Source: Thinopyrum elongatum (taxonomy: Eukaryota; Streptophyta; Magnoliopsida; Poales; Poaceae). From it: a DNA stretch of 64,000 nt. The DNA lies in NCBI GenBank assembly GCA_011799875.1, contig CM022302.1, positions 58,445,599 to 58,509,598 of the forward strand. The letters are read 5' to 3'. The notes below the pieces were generated by a model. It did not search any database. It had not been told where the DNA came from and saw nothing but the letters and a program-made list of their open reading frames with translations. Both the position numbers and the translations under genes were made by a program. Within the stretch, counting starts at the first letter, position 1. Each line of letters begins with the position of its first letter. Shown here one piece after another: positions 20,757-32,859 of this stretch.

Positions 20757-21254
20757 ATGGATCCCCGCAACTGCAAGGTAGACATCATCAGATTACTGCT
20801 ACTACTTCACACGATAGTTACTCGCTCGGTCCCATAATATAATAGTGTTTTTACACTACATTAATGTAAAAAAGTTCTTATATTATGAGACGGAGGGAGT
20901 AATTGATTCCTCATCGTTTTTATCATTTCTAAGTGTTCTGTCTATCGGAGTACTTCCTTCCTAGTAGATGAACTTGGCACGTCCGGTCCTGTTTAAAAAA
21001 TAAAATAGTAATTTTGAAAAAACTTGGTACATGGTGTTCTTAATTCATAAAGATACTATCAATTACAATTGTCTGCTGTAGTTAATTGCCGCGTAGCTAG
21101 CTCAAGGTTTTACTTCTACTAATTAACACGCGCTATGTGGGATGTGCATGTGCTTGGCGTGCAGTTCCGTCCGTCGAGCAGCTTTGACATGAAGAAGGGC
21201 TTGTTCGAGTGCACCCACGACGTCACCGGCCTCTTTGCTGTTTCTCCTCCAGCT
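20757..21254 (+). CDS. Possible two-exon gene fragment, unknown product
   Basis: The ATG at 20757 opens MDPRNCK and meets AAG/GTAGAC, a good splice donor, at 20778. A second exon-like stretch follows an acceptor (GCGTGCAG) at 21165, reading FRPSSSFDMKKGLFECTHDV in the same phase with GC-rich third positions. The presumed intron contains a Stowaway MITE (20821-20899), and the reading runs into a foldback element at 21265. I recognise no family. It may be a host gene broken by insertions, or chance; unspliced, the first ATG gives only 26 codons, ending inside the MITE. Confidence 0.22.
20821..20899. mobile_element. Stowaway MITE, 79 bp
   Basis: The ends CTCGCTCGGTCCCATAATAT and, inverted, CTCCCTCCGTCTCATAATAT pair as terminal repeats. 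TA flanks both sides (20819-20820, 20900-20901). Non-coding. Confidence 0.88.
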
Positions 21255-21264
21255 TTTTTTCAGG

Positions 21265-21631
21265 ACACAAGCACGCTAACTGCATGCAGAACGGAAAATA
21301 AATATATTGATACAAAATATTAAAATTAGTTCTAACAATCAACCCCAAATCTTCATACCAATTATTCACATAGCTTCAAAGAAGGGCTGGTTCGTTGCTC
21401 ATGTAGTTGGAACCAGCTTTTCTTTGAATCTACGTGAAGAATTGGTTGGTCCCTACTTTGAATATACATGAAGAATTGGTTGGCTAAGGCTACATGAGCG
21501 ACAGCCAGCTCTTCTTTGAAGCTACGCAAAGAATAGATATAAAGACTAGGCGGTTGGTTGTTAGTACTAAAATTGATATTTTGTATCTGCTTATTTATTT
21601 TCCGTTCTGCGTGTAACTAGTGTGCTTGTGT
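21265..21631. mobile_element. Long foldback element, about 367 bp
   Basis: ACACAAGCACGCTAACTGCA at the left and its near-exact inverse at the right continue as arms through AGAACGGAAAATAAATA, GATACAAAATAT and CTTCAAAGAAG...CTCATGTAG, so pairing covers about 140 bases per arm. The centre repeats GAAGAATTGGTTGG twice. It is probably a MITE, though a transcript would fold like a long miRNA or siRNA precursor. No clear target duplication was identified. Confidence 0.7.
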
Positions 21632-22664
21632 ACACTACAATAAAAGCATTATGTAGAGATGGTACAGAAAAGACGGACAACTAAACATGGTCTATCAAAT
21701 CGTATGTGTGATCTACTTGCTGTTGGCATTTCATTGCTAGATTTATTTGTTTAGCCTTTTTCATGTATTCTAAGTCAGTTACTTTCACTTCCAGACATTT
21801 CTTGCTAACTATACGTCACTATCTAGCACGTTGGCGAAAAGTCATATTGGTGGATGAGCACCTGATAGCTCGGTATCGCATCCGCACAGATGCACCAGGA
21901 TCACTTCCCTTGTTGTATTGGTGCGCGGTATAGATAGAGGAGTTCGATGTATATTCGCTGTATTTCATTCGCGAATGGTGATGCAAGTAGTTATGCATGC
22001 AACGCAACGCGTTTCTGTTCCGGGTCATGTGGGCTATCCATGTGCGGAGGAGTACCAAAATCTTAGGCACTACAGCACGAACTAGTTGGTACAGTTTAGT
22101 TTTCTCAAAATTAATAATTTGATCTGGGTAATCGAGATCACCGATTCAAGTAACGTTTTAAGAATGCACTTGTAAAACACAATATCTGTTGAGCAAACTA
22201 GGCACCATTAGACGACCTTAAGCAATATTAGAGTTTTTGTGAGATACTCCAAACGACCGCCGTATAAAATTGTACAGGACATTAGCAAACTCCATTGTTA
22301 TCTCGACATTGCCTAGGACTTTTGAACTAGGAATAATTTTAGGCACAAACCGTATATAATCTGTACACCGTGACAAATAGTATATGGTTAAACATTTTGC
22401 AGCTAAATTATCTTTCAGAAGGTGGCACCCACAAGAAGCCGGCGAAAACGACTTCACAAAAATACAACGTTTTGCAAATTAGTTTCCAGTAAATAATCTT
22501 TTTGCAGCAGGAGATGAACGAATCTATAATCGAAAAAAATGCACATAAGAACAAAAACATAGTATTTCATTGATTTCAAATGAGAGATTACTTAAGACAA
22601 AGCAATGGGAAAGATCCCAGATTTACGAATACAATCATCCATGAACAAGCACAAGAGAACCATA
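21632..22664. other. Non-coding stretch, no feature recognised
   Basis: AT-rich sequence with only short open frames on both strands. I see no terminal repeats, RNA gene or coding signal. Confidence 0.5.
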
Positions 22665-22837
22665 GTTTTAAATAGCCGGCTGTAGCTTCGCTATAGCCCG
22701 CTATAGCCTTTTCAGCAGGGTGCCGCTAAATCATCGCCTTCACAAATAGCCCGCTATAGCCCGTTTTAGCCCGCTATTGCTCCGCTATAGCTGATTTGGA
22801 GGCCTGCCGCTATTTTCCATAGCCCGCTATTTAAAAC
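22665..22837. mobile_element. MITE-like inverted repeat with TAGCCCGCTATAGC motifs
   Basis: GTTTTAAATAGCC at the left pairs with GGCTAT..ATTTAAAAC at the right. The body is filled with AGCCCGCTATAGC variants. The ends look like a common grass MITE type, but the target duplication is unclear, so the superfamily is not assigned. Confidence 0.5.
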
Positions 22838-23198
22838 ATTGAAGAGAACTGGAGGCGAGGTAGCCGGATGCGTGCTTGCGCGTCTGTGGGCAACCGAACC
22901 TGCAGTGGGCAATACGACGAACTAAGTGCGGCGGTGACCCTTACTCTCCATTCGCTTCGGCAGATGTGATGGGGAGCACGATGGTGTGCGGCAGCGAGAT
23001 AGCCGGTGTTGTACAGGGCCGGTCCTAAGATTACGGGGCCCTGGGCGAAAATAGAACCCGGGTCCTGTAAAATACAAATCAAAATAATAATTATATCAAA
23101 TATATTTTTGCAAGTATCAAATATTTTCTTTATGCATGAAATGTTATCAAAATATTAAAATTGCATCTGAAAGTAATATTTATACAAAGTAATTTATA
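22838..23198. other. Repeat-like non-coding stretch
   Basis: CAGGGCCGGTCCTAAGATTA near 23025-23045, followed by GGGGCCCTGGGCGAAAA, resembles the frequently repeated start of a plant DNA transposon. I cannot find the matching end, and the rest is AT-rich without a gene. Confidence 0.3.
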
Positions 23199-23356
23199 CT
23201 CCCTCCGTTCCTAAATATAAGACCTTTTAGATATTTCAATATCGACTACATGCGGAGCAAAATGAGTGAATCTACACTCTAAAATATGTCTATATACAGC
23301 CGTATGTAGTCCGTATTAAAATCTCTAAAAGGACTTATATTTAAATACGGAGGGAG
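23199..23356. mobile_element. Stowaway MITE, 158 bp
   Basis: CTCCCTCCGTTCCTAAATAT at the left pairs with the inverse of ATTTAAATACGGAGGGAG at the right, with TA on both sides (23197-23198, 23357-23358). The internal arms (GACCTTTTAGA/TCTCTAAAAGGAC) extend the hairpin. Confidence 0.92.
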
Positions 23357-23570
23357 TACATATTACTTTAAAAGTTTCTTCTAAAATTCCAAGTCTTCTA
23401 CAGGCCCATCATCTTTTGGATTAACATTAATTCGTTGCTCCACAATAAACATCGGCAACTAGTCTGTATTTCTGGAAGTGCTCGTATTATGCTGATTTTT
23501 TTTATCAGTTGATCCCTATGTGATTCTATCAACTCATCTAACCCTTTTTTCTCAGCGCCGGAGACATACT

Positions 23571-23806
23571 TTTTTTTGCGAGAAGAACCCTAGATTATAT
23601 TGAAAATAAGTAGTGGTACAATGCAACCACAGAAAAATAAGAAATTTCAAATAGCACCATGTGGAACCAATCTAGCCACACCACCAAGTGGGATGGGGGC
23701 ACGCCGCCGTCGCCGCCGCTCCCTGCCGGAGCCGGCGAAACCCTTGGTTGTGCGCACGGATTAAAGGCGTTGAGAAGTCACCGTCCTCAGCCAGGACGAA
23801 CACCAC
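23571..23806 (-). mobile_element. Retroposed fragment with poly-A tail and 14-bp target duplication
   Basis: GCCGGAGACATACT (23557-23570) and GCCGGAGGCATACT (23807-23820) flank 236 bases that begin with a T run on the plus strand, that is, a poly-A tail on the minus strand. This is the signature of LINE-mediated insertion. The 3' part (TATAATCTAGGGTTCTTCTC before the tail) suggests a 5'-truncated LINE or SINE-like copy; family not identified. Confidence 0.6.
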
Positions 23807-23820
23807 GCCGGAGGCATACT

Positions 23821-24968
23821 TCATAGGTAACATGGTGGTACTAAATTTGAAGAGATAATTAGTAGTTAAAAACTAACACAAAGCTATAAATGTTTTAGGC
23901 AAAATCGATAGGGCACAAGCTAGGGCAAAATCACAAAGATATTATCTACCCTCTTTGGAATCGGCGATGGCGTGTATGATGAGGACCAGTGACGCGTGCG
24001 CGTGGTGGGCGTTCCATGTTTGCCGCTGACCCAGGCGGCCGGCACTGAGCGGCTCAGGCGATCAGCCGATGACTAGGTGAGACGGAGAGGAGGGCCAAAG
24101 GAGATGCGTACGCGAGAGATAGGAAAATCTCAACGCCGGCATGGTGGCGGCGAGAGAGCAAAAAAACCTAGCGAGAGGGAAAACTATTCCGTACGCCTGT
24201 GTGTGGCTTGCTGCTTACGTGAGCTGGTAAAAAAAGCAAACTGAGTCTGGCCCAATTACTAGTAGCCTGTAGCGTATAGAACAGAACTAGCGATCCATTA
24301 TACAAGAGGGATACGTGCGCTTGCGCTACGCCGTTCTTCCGTCGATGAATTTTTCTTTTTCCTTTTTAGTTTGTTGTTTTGGTGGGGTTTTTATTATATA
24401 TTTTTGGTAATCGTGTGAGGAGGCGGTTGAGCTTTGTCAATGGTAGCAGACCCATCGTTGATCCTGCTGGCCGACACAGTCTATGTCCCTCAAATAAAAA
24501 ATATGTCTTCATGTAAACATAACAATCCCAAGAGCAACTTAAGAAATCTACGGCACAGGATAGACATCCATCTAGGAGTCAGGACCATGAAAAGACCAAA
24601 CAGGGTTTAGCACCAGCTCTACAAGAGATGAGTTTCTAACATTCTTTGCAGAGGAGCATGGTAGAATTCAGCTGTGGGCTACAACGTCATTGCGATGGGC
24701 AACACATCAGGTCCATCTTCCCAACTTTCTCCAAGGACACAAACTACGAGCCCTCAAGTCTCGCCAGAGTGCCAAAGCAACACGGAGCAATGGTAAAAAA
24801 ATTAGATTATTAGCATGTAGTCAGGCACCAAATTCAGGCGAGCAGAAAAGGAAAATGACTTGTCACTTACATCTATGCTGATGAACTTCCATGGAGCTAT
24901 GTTTCCTCACATATTCCAGCAACTATGCCGGTGATGAGGAACAACACTTGGATTAGGGACAAGGGGCA
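23821..24968. other. Non-coding stretch, no feature recognised
   Basis: Mixed composition, with a GC-richer section at 23960-24180. Short frames (such as 24690-24881) show no domain or codon bias. Confidence 0.45.
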
Positions 24969-24985
24969 GGTATCAGGGCACACAC

Positions 24986-25141
24986 ATGAACGGAAAGCGT
25001 AACGGTTTCTACCCAGCCATTGACACTGCGAGGGCCCTCCAGCTGCAGTTTCTCCATGACAAGGTCTCGGATACCCGCAACAAGATTGTCACGTCTCTGC
25101 CTTTCACTTGCCAGACCCCAGTCAGATTAGATCCATATTAA
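24986..25141 (+). CDS. Exon-like short ORF, 51 codons, unknown
   Basis: The frame MNGKRNGFYPAIDTARALQL continues through HDKVSDTRNKIVTSLPFTC to a TAA at 25139. Third codon positions are strongly G or C, unlike the AT-rich surroundings, and the frame stays open a few codons upstream of the ATG. That suggests an exon or gene fragment. I do not recognise the family; CCCCAGTCAG near the end could mark a splice junction. It is not part of the duplicated unit. Confidence 0.25.
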   Translation: MNGKRNGFYPAIDTARALQLQFLHDKVSDTRNKIVTSLPFTCQTPVRLDPY

Positions 25142-25142
25142 T

Positions 25143-26554
25143 TGTCCCTTTGGTGTTGGAAAAATAATATCAGGACTAAAACTAATAAAACAAGAAAAGA
25201 AAATATGTATAAAAGGTAAGCAGGGCTAACTGACCCTGCTGCATGATCGGTTTCAGATTGCGCATGATGACTTCAAGAAGCCTAAAGGCTTCTGGTTACA
25301 TCTGGCACTATGACCTACCGATCCACAAGGTCAAAAGTTCAGTCTCCAAAACGAAACACAATGAAGATAGTATGAAGGCACACAAAAGAAAACACCCAAA
25401 GCAAAGAAACCCAAAAAGAACATACCAACATCAGCAGAAGGAACCACTTGCACCACGGAGCAGAGGGAAAAAACCACACACGAAGCACCGTCCAATCCCT
25501 ATAATACATTGCCACAGCAAATAAACACAACATACACTTGATTAAAACATCTACAAACAGCAACTCAAACTGCACACGTCAAACAAAATTCCAACAACTC
25601 CATTCAAGAAATTCAAAAACCAACAAATATGAAGTTAAGAAATCAACTTTCCTAACTGATAAACGAACAAAAACAACAAATAAAACACAGAACATAGAAA
25701 CCCCAGACTGGCTTAACATATAAATATGGGATGAAATAAAAACAAACCCCAGAACATATTTATTACTTAAAGATGATTAAGTAAAGAACATTTTTCTCCA
25801 TCATCCCTCTAGATAAAGTTAAATTAGTAAGAATAGTTTATTTAGCGATAACCACAACAAATCTTGTTTTAGTAGTGTATAAAAAGAACAATATCTAGTT
25901 ATCAGCATAAGTAGATAACTCATGTAACAGGGATGGAGCTCCATGTAAGCATGGGGGTCAATTGACCCAATGAAATTAGGTAACTTCATTAGTTTAGTAT
26001 TATTAATAATCCATTTATAGAAGATGACCCCACCCGTCTAGACATGACCCCATAAACTTTTTTCTAGCTTGTCCCTGCCATGTAAAATGAGGTTACATGA
26101 TTTTTGTCGCATACACAGTCCTTAACTGTAAGTAGATTACATGTACCAACAAATCAAAATAAAAGTGTTGTCATTCTATTGGGCATTTACGTCCACCGTA
26201 CAGGGCATAAAACCTCTTACATTGGTGCAATCTATCAAATAAAAATGATACAACATAGACATCAGATCCGAGTGAAATGGAAACATTGTGATTTGGATAA
26301 GCACGCAACAACTGCAATATTTCTCCTTGAAATCTTAAATACATGTCTAAACTTATTCATCTTTTTTTAGTAAAAAACTGTGAAAAATGTAACCCAAAAA
26401 TTTCTGCAGCTAAGAATTGAGAGATAGCTCAACTTTCATAATCTAAAAATGCATGGCTAATTATCAATTATGATGTACAGTACAAATGCAGAAGTTGTAA
26501 AATTAATTAATTATGCTGAAGCTCATGGCAAACAATAATGCCTGGTATGGGTTG
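25143..26554. other. AT-rich non-coding stretch
   Basis: Low-complexity A-rich sequence. The frame at 25243-25524 is Lys-rich and not convincing. A GGGATGGAGCTCCATGTAAG motif near 25930 looks repeat-derived, but no element could be delimited. Confidence 0.45.
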
Positions 26555-27708
26555 TATGAAATGGCTAAGGAGAATCATCAGCAGCAATAAATTGTGCACA
26601 GAAATTAGCACCACAAACTAATACTCCAGACTTGCTTAGCATCACACCAATCTCAAATCATTCATGAGAAATCAACAAACTTACACCGGAAGGGAGCTGA
26701 AGCCATACCCATCGACCACTCGAGAAGGATAACAACAAATCACCCCTTCAAGAGTTCTTCCTGCAAGGCTGCAACTCCAAAAGCATTTCCTGTGGCGTGA
26801 AGGTAGTAGTATGTCTTATTTCTCCTGCTGGTCAGAAGCAAGCGAGGAAGGGGGCCTTAATAACTTGGTACTTATAGAATTAACCTCAGCGGCTGGCACT
26901 GGCTCAAATCGGCGAGGCGGCGTCGAGAGCTCAATGGGGCGGCCGGTTGCCTTAGGTTGTCATTTATAATTGAGAAACAAAAACAAAACAACAAATTTCC
27001 TCTGGATGTTTTCAGTTGTACGATTTTTTCAAGTCTTATTGTCTGTTTATGCACATACATATAGGAGACAACAACACAAATGGGAGTGGCAGTAGAAGCC
27101 ATGAGCAAAGAACTGCTGGAATGTAAAGGCAAGCTGATTGTAAAAACACCAACGACCATTACAACACTGTATCTTACATAACCATTAGAATATTTGGAAA
27201 TTTGGAATATCTATCAGACTCCAATAAAGCTATTAGACTACTAGATGGTCTAATGTTTTTTACTTACTGGATATGATTCCTAGCCAATGAAGGAATGAAG
27301 GTAAGATATTATATTCTTTAATCTGCGAGGGCATTCTTTCTACATAAACTTCCCTTTTAGCATCTGCCCTTAATCCCGAATCTTAAAGTTTAACTGGATC
27401 AGAGTATTAATAATTTATTTACACTACAAAAATTATAGTCCATGAACTGTACCAAAAAAAGAGAGTAAAATCCAATAAATATAGGAGGTAATACACTTTA
27501 ATTCACTTGCACTAATGTCCAGAGTGTAGTAGTACGGTTTAAGTTTAAGTTTGTGGTCATACACATCTTCAAATAACAAGAAGGGGCGACCACTCTGTTT
27601 GTTCATTTTAAACTCCATATTGTTACATGACAACACAGAACAAATGAGTCTAGAATCATTTGTCATGTGTGCATGGATAATTGCAGATATAAGAAACTAT
27701 CCTGTAAG
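26555..27708. repeat. Start of direct-orientation unit B (matches 50723-51875)
   Basis: The homology with the sequence after the second gap begins here (AATGGCTAAGGAGA) and continues to the LTR insertion site. Contents are AT-rich. A frame ending GVAVEAMSK...KLIVKTPTT exists in both copies but shows no recognised domain. The 3' part holds the first of two ~125-base repeats containing ACACAGAACAAATGAG. Confidence 0.75.
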
Positions 27709-29957
27709 TGTAGGTTAGTAACGCAGCAGAAAACAAAAAATTTCTGACCTACCTCACCAGCCCAGGACACTTGCGAGATCTGACATATCAAAGGTTATGA
27801 TCATTTGTTACCGACTCGCAGCGCCAGCGAGAAGTAGAGTCGATGACGACGGCGTGCACAGATCCTCCGCAGCTAGATTACAAACCACCAATCCGCGAGG
27901 ATGTACTCCCTCATTGCCCCCTCAGGACAGCCCTCCGGGAGCGGGTCGAACAGTCACCCCGCGAGCGTGCGAGACGAGCGCGACAGCGCCTTCGGAGAAG
28001 GACCTTCGAAAGCCGGACGGTCACTCGGAAAGCCCTCCGGGAGGACTCACAGAACTCGGGGACCGTCACTTGGACAGCCATTCGGGAGGCAATCTCAAAC
28101 AGCCCCTCAGGCACAAAGATCAAGACTACGACCTTTATCTACAGAGTTGCACACATACGTGTGTCACCTATCGCGCGGGCTTCGCCGTCCAAACTAGTCC
28201 AAACCGGAACCAGACAGCCTTTCGGCTCTACGAAAAATATTCGCTGGGAGGGAGAGAGGAAGAGAGAATGCCAGATCATGCATGGGCTGTATGTGTGAGA
28301 GCTAAGGATGGGGAAAAGTGCTGCAAGAATCACTCCTAATATAGCACTAGCCAAGGGGTTTAAATTGTCACACACCAAAACACCCAAAGTGCCCTTGGAA
28401 TATCCCTTTCCAAAAGGGAATATGCCATATATGGGGGCCATGTGGAGCACACATGGTGGTCCACCTCCGGTCCGGCACCCTTGGGGGGGGGACCCCCCCC
28501 ATGAGGTGCCATGCCTCCTTCCCCTTCTAGAGGCCCTTTTGGAATTTCAAAAAGGTGCTTTCCATAAATTCCCAAAAAAGCACTTCACTATTCACGACAA
28601 CATTCTTCAGCGTCCGTTCGAACTGACAAATATTTTATGTGGTTTAGAAAACTTTCCAGTACCCACTAAAATAATTTTCAATGCGTTCGGAACCTTCCAG
28701 TTAGTGATTTCATCTGCGAAAAAGCAATCTGAAGGGTTCCGGCAGCCCCGGAACATTTCCGGTTTTTCTTCCAGAAATTCCAGAAGAAGAAAGTTTCCAG
28801 AATGATTCTGGTATCCTCCAGAATTATCAGGCATGTGCCGAACCATTTTGAATTAATGGTATCCCCTGAAACAACTTTCAGTTTCAACCGGAACTCATCG
28901 GTGACCTCTCTCTGCGGAACTTTCCGCTGTCCGAAACTTTTCGGTGTACGCAACTTTTTCGGTGATTTTCTCTCAGACTCCCTGTCTAGTATTCAGCAGA
29001 TAGATGACCCTAAGCGTGTGACCCTATAGGTTCGGTGAAAGTATAGACATGACACGGAACCCTTCCGATAATGATCAACATCGGAGCCTGGACCACCCAT
29101 ATTGTACCCATATACCCACAACGAATGAATTCGAGTGACTCAGTGCGCGTGCTATTCCTGTTGCTTCGTGATATGTTGACAAATACCCGAGGTGAGACAT
29201 GTTGATTCACCGTGGATAACACTTTCCACTATGCAGTTACCTCGTATACGGTTATTTTCTCTTTCCCCGTTACCATGTTCCGAGCATCCCCGTGATCAAA
29301 TCACAAAGTGTCTGGCCAGATGATGATGGATACAGTAAACACCGAGAGTGGGCCCGAGATATCTCTCCATCGCCGGAGGAGCAAATCCCAATCTTGAGCT
29401 ATCAAGTTACTGAGCACACTTTCAATGAAACCCGTGAACGCCGTGTACTAGCACCCACATTTACGCGATGACGTTTAAAAACACCCCCAAAAGTTCATGA
29501 AGAAGCATGAAGAAAAAACTCGATACTATCATGGTCTAAGGAATCATTGCACAACATATAACCATCTCTGTGTTAAACCATTAACTTGTGACGAAAGAAA
29601 TCTCATAGCATAACATCAATCGGTCGATCAACAACAACATGTTTGCTAACATTGTGCCCCTCAAAAATTCGGATGGCATAGTCATGGTTTTTTCCATCTT
29701 TTTTTTGTGTTGTTTTGGGCCCCTATGCATCAGGAGGAGGACAACAGGATACATGCAATACTTGAGCCAGTCATAGAGGCTTGGACTAGGAATACATTTT
29801 TTATAGTGTATTAGTCCACAACGTGCATTAGTGAGTTTACTCGAGCTCGTTTTAATTGGCAGCCAGAATCATAGGCAGTTATAGCATGGAACATAAACTA
29901 ATTTGAACAGGGAGCTAATCATACATTGATATTGCCTCTAGGGCATTATCTCTAAGA
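27709..29957 (-). repeat. 3' LTR of the BARE/Angela-like element
   Basis: About 2249 bp. Colinear with 35777-38117, for example CTCTCTCTGCG, GACTCCCTGTCT, CTGTTGCTTCGTGATATGTT and AGATATCTCTCCATCGCCGG. The pair differs by very many one- or two-base indels. The boundary at 29957 is set by the ATGCCCTAGAGGCAATA motif and polypurine tract. Confidence 0.75.
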
Positions 29958-30677
29958 CCTACCACTTGCACTAGAGTCAAATAATTAGTAATGCTAATGC
30001 ATAAGTCAACACCTGTTGGCACACCGGTGTGAATATGCTTCGGCTTGTGTATTAGCTATGATGTAACGGATCTGACGACTTCAGCTCCTGTGTGTATCTT
30101 TGCATATCCTCAGCGTTTCAGCCTTTCCAAAATTACATATTGTTGATGTGGACTGGCTTTGTATGCTATGCGAATCACAGGTCGAACCATGGATCCTCAC
30201 GAGACTGAGTATAGGAGCAAACTACTTGCAGTAGTGCCATTGACAAAAGCCATCGATGGAACCATAAAGTTCATGAAAATGAACTATATGATCCAACATT
30301 TCTTCTGTCACTTAAGGCCAGGGCAACATTATTCGCATCTCTGGTATAGAACGTTCGCCACAGTAAACTTATGTTTGGAACATTTTCCAACTAACTGGGC
30401 AAACCAATTGTGTGTTACAACAAAACCCTATTTAAATCAAAAATCGCTTGGGAGCATTGGATGAAGACTGGTTACTCGATGGTGAACCTTTTATAACGAC
30501 TCTTTCATGATCTCCGCTTGCAGGTAAAAGGAGGAGAGAAAACATGTCATCGGGTGGCTTGACTCTATAGTACTCAAGACCCTTTTCATTGTTTGTCCCA
30601 TGATCAAACTTTTTGATCCTTGAGTATCTATACTCGCAACAACTTTGGGAGGATGGACATATCTGCGGTTTTTACAT

Positions 30678-30872
30678 TTAACATGGATAATGATTAATTC
30701 CACAACAAGAGTGTGTGGAAATCTCCATCATGTATTTTGCATCAGCAGTGTTTTTGGGGACCACGAGGTCTTGCAAAAAAACTCTTTCTATGATTCGGAA
30801 GAATACGCGTTGACGTTTAATGCAAAGTGGTTTTAGCATCTTTGTCAAATATGTATCTTGACTCAAGCCCAT
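30678..30872 (-). pseudogene. Copia reverse transcriptase remnant
   Basis: The frame begins with GLSQDTYLTKMLK, the segment shortly after the YVDD box in BARE/Angela-type polyproteins, then goes out of frame. Upstream on the minus strand, pieces equivalent to the conserved stretch before it appear only after frame changes. This places the polyprotein on the minus strand, consistent with LTR polarity. Confidence 0.6.
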
Positions 30873-32859
30873 AGGTAAACTCTATCTTCATAGATCATGC
30901 TGCCTTAATATAAAGGCTATTTAGCCCCAAGCACTCATGAAGATAAAACTTTTGTCAAAATGAACGTCCTAATTCGTGTCCAGAAATTATTTACCAAATA
31001 ACAATGTGTGTCAGAACACAAACGTTTTTTAGAAATGTATTTATGCTCCCCAATTTACTTTCTGCGAATATAAGCATCTTGCGTTACCCATTGATGAAGT
31101 CAACCCCTTTGACGATTCATCACAAACACGAGAAAGATTACCAACCACATTTTGCTCCTCATTCTTCCCATGCGGAACTCTTGAATTGCATTCATACTTA
31201 CTAGCATCCTCTGGACTGGGACAACAAACACTTTGGACTTAAAGCACATGCAAGTCTTGGTTTCTTTCCATAGATGGAAATCCTATGTCATCCATGGTTT
31301 CAATATCTATTGTTGAATATGTATCCCAATGCGACGTTCAACACAGAAAACAGGCTTTTAAGCATAGCTACGTTGAATATGTGAAAAACAACTCATCGTA
31401 GTCCAATTCACTTGAACTTTTATGACAACATTAGTCCCGAGTTAAGGGATTAAAACAGTTGTTATCCCGTAATCAGTTTAAGTTCCATAAATATTCGTTA
31501 GACTCAAAGTCTTCCGCAAAAAGGGTATCAAGGGTTTAATCTTGAATCACTTATATGCGAAAATACTCGGGGTTTTTCTTGAGCATTTAGCCAATCGGAA
31601 GTCCAGGGCCCATCAACGGCTCCGTTGTGTATCGTGAGGTATTACTTGTTGTCTAACAACACAAATATTCTCGTTGCGACACCTGAGAGCGTTTGCACGA
31701 GCCATTTGCCTGACGTGGTTCAGCTGCAAGTTGTGACACGACAGTCCATAACCTTTATTGTAAGGAGAATTACGTACCCTCAGTCGCAGTAGGAAAACCC
31801 TGGAATTACTTCCAAGGTCTCTTCCTGTGATTTCGAGGACGAAGAAGAAAGTAATGTTTATCCCGTCGCAGTAAAGTTGCACGGTCTCCCACTAACCTTT
31901 TGAAAAAGAACACCATTTTCTTCAAAAAAGCCCATGTACGTTTCGTTGATGTGGCAAAATATTATGCTCGGTCTGTATAGGAGGGAGGAAAAATTACCCA
32001 ATTACTTGAGATAACCCTACAAAGTAGCACTTGTCTATTTGAATAGGTTTGTAACCTTTACACAAGCCAATATTCCAAATGGTAAGAAAAGATAAACATG
32101 GTGGGGTCGTTACACATACCATGGCGTCATTTAACAGAACCCGAGTGGAGCTCTTTTCAGTGTAAAAGCCGCAGTCATCTAAAGACATCATCTTTAAAGG
32201 GATAATGGGCAAAATTATTTATGCATCTTATTTCTTACCATGTCGAAAATGGTGCGTTACATCTTCACGGACTTCCTCTTGCAAGTGGTGTTCTGTGGAA
32301 GGTGCAAGTTATTGAAAAACCGTTTCACCACAACTCATCAGACATTCCGCTAAAACTTGTAACCGAAATTTGCTTTCGCAATCGTGAATTGTAGAAAATA
32401 ATTTTCTTGTTACAAATAACTTTATTCTATATTTGGAACACCTTTCGAATGATTTTTCACAAAGATCAAACGTCCCCCCCCAAGACTTACGTCTCATCAA
32501 GTAAATATCCACATATCCCCTCCTACTGAGTCATTCTGAAGATAGATAAATCCATACAATTGCACAACAACCTTTATCGGATACAACACATCAATGTATG
32601 ACACCAATAATCTGGTTTTTGTCGTCTTATGGCCTGGCGTGAACGTGTATGTCCCCAGTTCACTTTTTTTGAGAGGGGAAAGTTGACAAGTGTCAGATTG
32701 ATTTCAAATCAAACGACTTCTCAAAATCCATCATAATGGAATTTATCCATGCGGGGGTTTCTCCAATTGTGACCAAATGCAGTGCCACACTATCCCGTGC
32801 GGTTTTATTCTTTTAGTCTTGCGACCTTTAGCGTCGTGTTATGGATGTATCATATTTAC

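Noticed and set aside
24255..24275. ACTAGTAG sequence as a possible CACTA 3' end
   Set aside because: It lacks the rest of the terminus (CACTAGTAGAAAAC or its inverse) and has no subterminal GTCCCGGTTC repeats nearby.
27797..28450. Overlapping 100-180-codon frames near the left LTR edge
   Set aside because: They lie inside the LTR, overlap in several phases, and the other LTR does not keep them open.
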